This document shows, one piece after another, positions 13,704 to 17,409 of a stretch of 17,409 bases of DNA; positions within the stretch are counted from its first letter, which is position 1; each line of letters begins with the position of its first letter. The stretch covers positions 1 through 17,409 of the forward strand of contig JBJXFB010000163.1 of the NCBI GenBank assembly GCA_046155895.1, in the 5' to 3' direction. The translations under genes were made by a program, and so were the position numbers. Below the pieces are notes generated by a model. The model was not told the origin of the DNA and did not search any database. It saw nothing but the letters and a program-made list of their open reading frames with translations. The DNA is from DASYPQ01 sp046155895 (lineage in GTDB: Bacteria > Planctomycetota > UBA1135 > GCA-002686595).

Positions 13704-15273
13704 GGAAGCCCGAACGCACGGGTCGGCCGGCCGCCAGCCTCCGCCACCGCGGGCGCGCCCCCTGGACTTCCTGGGCCTCGCCCTCGCCGCGCTCCTCGCC
13801 TGGCCGGCGCTCCTGTATCCCTTCGGACGCGACCAGGCCATCGTCGACTACGTCGCGCGCGCCCTGCTCGAGGGGCACCTGCCCTACACGGCGGGGAGCG
13901 CCGTGGTCGTCCGGACGCCCGGAATCTTCTGCGTCTTCGCGCTGGCCGACGCCGTCTTCGGCCTCCATCCCTGGTCCGTGCGCATCGTCGAGCTCCTCAC
14001 GGTGCTGGGACTCGGCTGGATCGTGTTCCGCTTCTGCTGGAGCCGCGCCGAGCGCCGTGACGGCCACTTGGGTGCCTCCGTGCTGCTCGTCACGGCCTTC
14101 TACTACGTGTGCTTCGACTACTGGCACTCCGCGCAGCAGGAGATCTGGGAGACCGCGTGCCTGATGGCTGCTCTCGCCCTGGCCCTGACGCGGAATCCGT
14201 CGCGGGCTCGCGACCTCGTGTGCGGACTGCTCTGCGGGGCGGCGTTCCTGTTCAAGTATCCCGCGGCGCTGCCGGGCCTGGGGATCGCGTGCGCGGTCGC
14301 CTTCTCCAGGGGCGACGGCCATCCTCGAAAGCTCCGCGAGCGGGCGGCGAGCCTCGGGTGGTTCGCGCTGGGCGGCTCGCTGGCCATCAGCGCGTGGCTC
14401 GTTCCGTACGTCGTCACCGGGAAATGGAAGACGTTCTGGGAGGTCGGCGTCGAGTACGTGCTCTATTACACGAGGGTGAGCCATCCCGCGCCCGCGGCGA
14501 TCGGGAGATGGCCCCTGCGTTCCGCGAGCTTCCTCGTTCTCCTCGGCCTGTTGGTGACCTTGGGTCTGTGGAAGTCCGGCTCACCGCGCCTCCGGGACAG
14601 GCGCCTGTCGTGGACGCTCGCGATCGGCGGGCTCGCCGTCGCGAGCATCTTCCTGCAGAGGCTGTTCTTCGGGTACCACTGGGGCGTCGTCACCCCGTTC
14701 GTGGCCGCGCTGGTGCTCTCGTGCCTGAAGCGCGTGACGGCTCGCGGCCGGACCGTGTTCCTGCTCGTGGCGGCCGCCGCGGCGCTCGGTCTGGCGCTGG
14801 GACCGAAATGGCTCGCGAATCCGGGGATCACGTACGCGGGCTACTCGGCGAAGGCATGGAAGTACGCGTTCGGCGCGATCGATCGGTCCGAGTTCTTGAA
14901 GCCGATCGTCGGTCCGTACGGGTTCAACTACGCCGCGCAGGAGAACATCGGGCGGATCCTCTCCGACCGCGCGTCCCCGGGCGACACGCTCTGCGTCGCG
15001 GCGAAATTCGAGCCGGTCTTCTACGTCGCCTCCGGGTTGAAGTGCCCGAGCCGCTTCCCGATCCAGCAGGGCTTCGGATTCCGCGACGGCGCCTGGCTGC
15101 GAGAGCATGCCCAGGCGATGCAGATCGGACCGCCGACTTTCGTGGTGGGCAGCCGCGACGAGCCTGAACTCGCGCGGTCCCTGCAGCGCGGCTACCGAGT
15201 GGAGTGGGAAGGCCCCCGATTCGTGGTCCTGCGCAGAACGGAAGCTCCCAGTGCCCCCCAGTCGCCGCGCTGA
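13696..15273 (+). CDS. GT-C family membrane glycosyltransferase
   Basis: This is a polytopic membrane protein of 525 residues from the chosen start. After a Pro/Arg-rich cytoplasmic lead comes a first membrane segment (about 24-42), then YPFGRDQAIVDYVARALLEGHLPYTAG. Asp46 is the expected GT-C acidic residue after the first helix, and the RTPG.F and SVRIVE pieces that follow are common in family-39/ArnT-like proteins. Roughly ten further hydrophobic segments continue to about residue 390, followed by a soluble C-terminal domain of about 130 residues. It probably takes its sugar from the polyprenyl-phosphate carrier loaded by the upstream family-2 enzyme. GTG at 13696 is chosen because it overlaps the upstream stop by eight bases. 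An upstream start at 13615 would give a 27-residue Arg/Ser-rich extension lying wholly within the other gene. The acceptor is unknown. Confidence 0.78.
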   Translation: MLEEARTHGSAGRQPPPPRARPLDFLGLALAALLAWPALLYPFGRDQAIVDYVARALLEGHLPYTAGSAVVVRTPGIFCVFALADAVFGLHPWSVRIVELLTVLGLGWIVFRFCWSRAERRDGHLGASVLLVTAFYYVCFDYWHSAQQEIWETACLMAALALALTRNPSRARDLVCGLLCGAAFLFKYPAALPGLGIACAVAFSRGDGHPRKLRERAASLGWFALGGSLAISAWLVPYVVTGKWKTFWEVGVEYVLYYTRVSHPAPAAIGRWPLRSASFLVLLGLLVTLGLWKSGSPRLRDRRLSWTLAIGGLAVASIFLQRLFFGYHWGVVTPFVAALVLSCLKRVTARGRTVFLLVAAAAALGLALGPKWLANPGITYAGYSAKAWKYAFGAIDRSEFLKPIVGPYGFNYAAQENIGRILSDRASPGDTLCVAAKFEPVFYVASGLKCPSRFPIQQGFGFRDGAWLREHAQAMQIGPPTFVVGSRDEPELARSLQRGYRVEWEGPRFVVLRRTEAPSAPQSPR

Positions 15274-15350
15274 GTCGCCGAGGAGGTCCGGGCGAGGTCC
15301 TCGACCCAGGTAGGTATTCGGGGGAGGATGGTCGGGGTGCGGGAGCCCAA

Positions 15351-15377
15351 CTCTATCCCGATTAGGGTCGGATAGAG
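15351..15377. terminator. inverted repeat downstream of the GT-C gene
   Basis: CTCTATCC (15351-15358) and GGATAGAG (15370-15377) are perfect eight-base arms around an 11-base loop. A bulged alternative extends the stem by CGA/TCG. It lies 78 bp after the GT-C stop and 246 bp before the repeat-protein start. It could end the upstream transcript or be a regulator site. No U-tract follows on either strand. Confidence 0.35.
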
Positions 15378-15412
15378 GCCAAACAACCGCGCCAATATGG
15401 CCGTTGGATGGG

Positions 15413-15442
15413 TTGCGCATTTCAGCCAGGAGTCAGTAGAAT
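15413..15442 (+). promoter_or_regulatory. candidate sigma70-like promoter of the repeat-protein gene
   Basis: TTGCGC (15413-15418) and TAGAAT (15437-15442) are separated by 18 bases. The -10 matches the consensus at five of six positions, while the -35 matches only its TTG start well. It would leave a leader of about 170 bases. The lower GC content locally supports it, but promoter rules in this lineage are not well known. Confidence 0.3.
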
Positions 15443-15506
15443 CCAGGGATTACGGCCCGCGCCAGGTGGCCTCGAGAGCTTCCTGACGCACCAAGAGGTC
15501 GAACTG

Positions 15507-15589
15507 CCCCCCCCTCCCCGCACCCCGCTCTGGGCGCCTTGAGCCCGCGGTTCCAGCTCATTGTCCCGCGCTCGCTCGACGCCCCCCCC
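15507..15589 (+). repeat. two C8 homopolymer tracts in the leader
   Basis: Runs of exactly eight C occur at 15507-15514 (then T and CCCC) and at 15582-15589. Both lie between the candidate promoter and the start codon of the surface-type repeat protein. Homopolymers of this length can slip during replication, but they are outside the reading frame here. Confidence 0.8.
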
Positions 15590-15622
15590 GCTCCATCGCC
15601 CGCCTCTAGAGAAGGATCTGTC

Positions 15623-17409
15623 ATGAAGTGCGCCTCCGCCCAAATGCTCTGCCGCGTCCTCCTCACACTGGTCGGACTGTTCGCGACGACTGCCACGGCC
15701 AACGCTGCCGCAACGGCGAGCGCCATGCCCGCGCCCTCGGCCACTCCTCTCGTCAACGGATCGGTGTGCCCGGGATCGACCTACCAGTTCGCCACCACGG
15801 CGAGTGGCGGGGGGCCCTACACCTACGTGTGGAAGAAGAACGCCGTGACGATCTCGGGCGCGACGAGCAGCAGCTACGGGGCGACAGCGAGCAGCACGGC
15901 GGGAGTGATCGACACCTACTGCGTCACGGTGTCGAACTCGAGCGGTTCGGTCCAGACCTGCGGGACCCTGACGTCGAGGACGCCGCCGACGGCAACGGCA
16001 CTCACGAACCGATCCGTGTGCGCGGCGGCGACCTCCCAGTTCTGCACGACGGCGGGTGGCACGGGGCCGTTCACCTACGTCTGGAAGAAGAACGGGACGA
16101 CGATCTCCGGGGCGACGAGCAGCTGCTACACCGCCACGGCCGGGAGCACCGGCCAGGTCCACACCTACGCCGTGACGGTCACCGGGGCCTGCTCGCCTTC
16201 AGTCACACGCAGCGCCACGCTGACGGCGGCCTCCCCCGTCACTGCGACGACGCCCGCCTCGGCGACGCGCTGCCAGGGGCTGACGAACCAGTTTTGCACG
16301 ACGGCGGGTGGCACGGGGCCGTTCACCTACGTCTGGAAGAAGAACGGGACGACGATCTCCGGGGCGACGAGCAGCTGCTACACCGCCACGGCCGGAGCGG
16401 GCGGCGTGGTCGACACGTACGCCGTCACCGTCACGGGCCCCTGCGGCTCGGTAACGAGGAGCCCCACGCTGACGTCGAGCGCGAACGTCACGGCCAGCGC
16501 CTTGTCCGCGGCGGCGAAGTGTCCGGGGGCGACGAATTCGTTCTCCACCACGGCCGGCGGCACGGGGCCGTTCACCTACGCCTGGAAGAAGAACGGCACG
16601 ACGATCACCGGCGCGACGAGCAGTGCCTACACGGCCACCGCCGGGAGCGCTGGCACGGTCGACACCTACTGCGTCACGGTCACGGGAGGGTGCGGATCTC
16701 CGGTCCAGCAGTGCGCGACGCTGACAGGAGCGACCGCCGCCACGGCCACGGCGCTCACGGCGTCGAGTCGGTGTCCGGGGGCGACCAACCTGTTCTGCAC
16801 GACGGCGGGCGGCACAGGACCCTTCTCCTACGTATGGAAGAAGAACGGCACGACGATCTCCGGCGCGTCGAGCAGCTGCTACACGGCGACCGCCGGATCG
16901 AGCGGCACGGTCGACACCTACTGCGTCGACGTGACCGGCGCCTGCGGCACTGTCCAGCGCTGCGCGACGCTGACCGGGAGCGCGAATGCCACGGCGTCCG
17001 CGCTGAACCCGGCGAGCGTGTGCGCGGGGCAGACGAACTTGTTCTGCACGACGGCGGGGGGCACGGGTCCCTTCACCTATGTCTGGAAGAAGAACGGCAC
17101 GACGATCTCGGGCGCGACCACCAGCTGCTACACGGCGACCGCCGGGACGGCCAACACGGTCGACAGCTACTGCGTCACGGTCACGGGCGCGTGCGGACCC
17201 GCCGTCCAGCAGTGCTCCACGCTGACTTCGAACGGGAACCCCACGGTCAGCGCGCTGGCGCCGATGACCGTGTGCGCGGGGCAGACGGTCGAGCTCTGCA
17301 CGACGGCGCAGGAGGGCGCCGGCGCCAGGCACTGCACGCTGACGCAGGGCGCTTACGGGAACGCGGGCGGGCAGTTCAACGGAATCCTGCGGCCCCAGCT
17401 GATCGAGAT
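15623..17409 (+). CDS. secreted protein with tandem Ig-like repeats (3' end outside window)
   Basis: This reading frame runs from ATG to the right edge without a stop: 595 complete codons are present and the end is missing. GAAGG seven bases upstream supports the start. A signal peptide (to about Ala28, ending TATANA) is followed by a short Ala/Ser/Pro stretch and six tandem units of 83-84 residues (from about residue 39). Each unit has the pattern S.C.G.TN.FCTTAGGTGPF.Y.WKKNG.TISGA.SSCYTATAG......TYCVTVTGAC....QQCATLT. The Trp at 70, 154, 238, 321, 405 and 488 marks each unit. The Trp-Lys-Lys-Asn core and closing CVTVT strand look like Ig-like/PKD-type beta-sandwich domains. The several Cys per unit point to disulfides outside the cytoplasm. 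A seventh unit starts (about 541) but breaks off after CTTAQ, and the sequence changes to CTLTQGAYGNAGGQFNG, which looks like a different domain. The role is probably surface structure, adhesion or a cell-wall matrix. No enzyme domain is visible. Confidence 0.85.
   Translation, partial: MKCASAQMLCRVLLTLVGLFATTATANAAATASAMPAPSATPLVNGSVCPGSTYQFATTASGGGPYTYVWKKNAVTISGATSSSYGATASSTAGVIDTYCVTVSNSSGSVQTCGTLTSRTPPTATALTNRSVCAAATSQFCTTAGGTGPFTYVWKKNGTTISGATSSCYTATAGSTGQVHTYAVTVTGACSPSVTRSATLTAASPVTATTPASATRCQGLTNQFCTTAGGTGPFTYVWKKNGTTISGATSSCYTATAGAGGVVDTYAVTVTGPCGSVTRSPTLTSSANVTASALSAAAKCPGATNSFSTTAGGTGPFTYAWKKNGTTITGATSSAYTATAGSAGTVDTYCVTVTGGCGSPVQQCATLTGATAATATALTASSRCPGATNLFCTTAGGTGPFSYVWKKNGTTISGASSSCYTATAGSSGTVDTYCVDVTGACGTVQRCATLTGSANATASALNPASVCAGQTNLFCTTAGGTGPFTYVWKKNGTTISGATTSCYTATAGTANTVDSYCVTVTGACGPAVQQCSTLTSNGNPTVSALAPMTVCAGQTVELCTTAQEGAGARHCTLTQGAYGNAGGQFNGILRPQLIE
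15737..17242 (+). repeat. six tandem 249-252-bp repeats encoding Ig-like domains
   Basis: Unit starts are about 15737, 15989, 16241, 16490, 16742 and 16991. The spacing measured at the conserved TGG codons (15830, 16082, 16334, 16583, 16835, 17084) is 252, 252, 249, 252 and 249 bp. Identity is highest in the core around the WKKNGTTISGA coding block and lowest at unit borders. Unit 1 is the most diverged. A partial seventh unit begins at 17243. Confidence 0.92.
16043..16395 (+). repeat. 101-bp perfect direct repeat within units 2 and 3
   Basis: Bases 16043-16143 are identical to 16295-16395, exactly 252 bp apart, including all third codon positions. The other units differ from these at several silent sites. 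That is the mark of a recent duplication or gene conversion between neighbouring units. Confidence 0.9.

Larger units (their letters stand above)
15274..15622. other. 349-bp intergenic region before the repeat-protein gene
   Basis: No gene is seen. From left to right it holds a hairpin-forming inverted repeat (15351-15377), a promoter-like pair (15413-15442), a Pro/Arg-coding-looking but unsupported stretch, two runs of eight C (15507-15514 and 15582-15589), and GAAGG (15611-15615), which is the ribosome binding site for the ATG at 15623. Part of it (about 15340-15445) is visibly less GC-rich than the genes around it, which agrees with a regulatory role. Confidence 0.55.

Noticed and set aside
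15737..17242. The regular 250-bp spacing as a CRISPR array or non-coding satellite
   Set aside because: The units are multiples of three, keep one frame open and encode a coherent domain. Repeat and spacer sizes do not fit CRISPR.
15422..17332. Two long open frames on the minus strand over the Ig-like repeats
   Set aside because: They translate the repeats backwards into Arg/Gly-rich text. The plus-strand frame has a signal peptide, ribosome binding site and domain pattern.

Overview
The window is a very GC-rich (by eye about two thirds G+C or more), gene-dense bacterial chromosome segment. The best lineage clue is the protein at 10768-12576. After a PQQ-type sugar dehydrogenase domain it carries the calcium-binding motif DCNGN...(I)PDEC and a Cys-rich C-terminal module, both of which I associate with Planctomycetota. 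The extended sulfatase, the TMTC-like TPR membrane protein and the secreted repeat protein fit that group. The assignment is inference from protein style, not from a marker gene. No rRNA, tRNA, CRISPR array, insertion sequence or phage gene is visible.

Layout. (1) 118-1752 (+) encodes a two-domain ABC-F ATPase behind a leader hairpin. (2) 5127-1774 (-) is a two-gene unit: a GT-C membrane protein with a C-terminal TPR array, like eukaryotic TMTC proteins, then a family-39-type glycosyltransferase. (3) 5193-6356 (+) is a membrane-anchored SGNH hydrolase, divergent from that unit. Its stop codon abuts, inside a 16-bp palindrome, the stop of a convergent gene. (4) 10278-6357 (-) is a tightly overlapping three-gene operon: a MoaD/ThiS-like ubiquitin-fold protein, an Asp-box beta-propeller protein and a large exported sulfatase-superfamily enzyme with threonine at the nucleophile position. 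(5) 10768-12576 (+) is the secreted PQQ-type dehydrogenase, followed by a strong hairpin. (6) 12732-15273 (+) is an overlapping pair: a DPM-like family-2 glycosyltransferase and a GT-C membrane glycosyltransferase. (7) From 15623 (+) to the right edge runs an incomplete gene for a secreted protein with six near-identical 83-84-residue Ig-like repeats, one of them a recent duplication.

How the genes fit together. Regions 2, 3 and 6 look like envelope glycan building and decoration: polyprenyl-phosphate sugar supply by the family-2 enzyme, transfer by GT-C enzymes, and esterase or acyl-group editing by the SGNH protein. Regions 4, 5 and 7 add exported enzymes and a surface or secreted repeat protein. 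The least explained element is the MoaD-like/Asp-box/sulfatase operon. There the diglycine codons of the MoaD-like protein double as the ribosome binding site of the next gene, and the protein carries six residues past the diglycine. It is my best candidate for an undescribed system. Its function cannot be derived from sequence alone.
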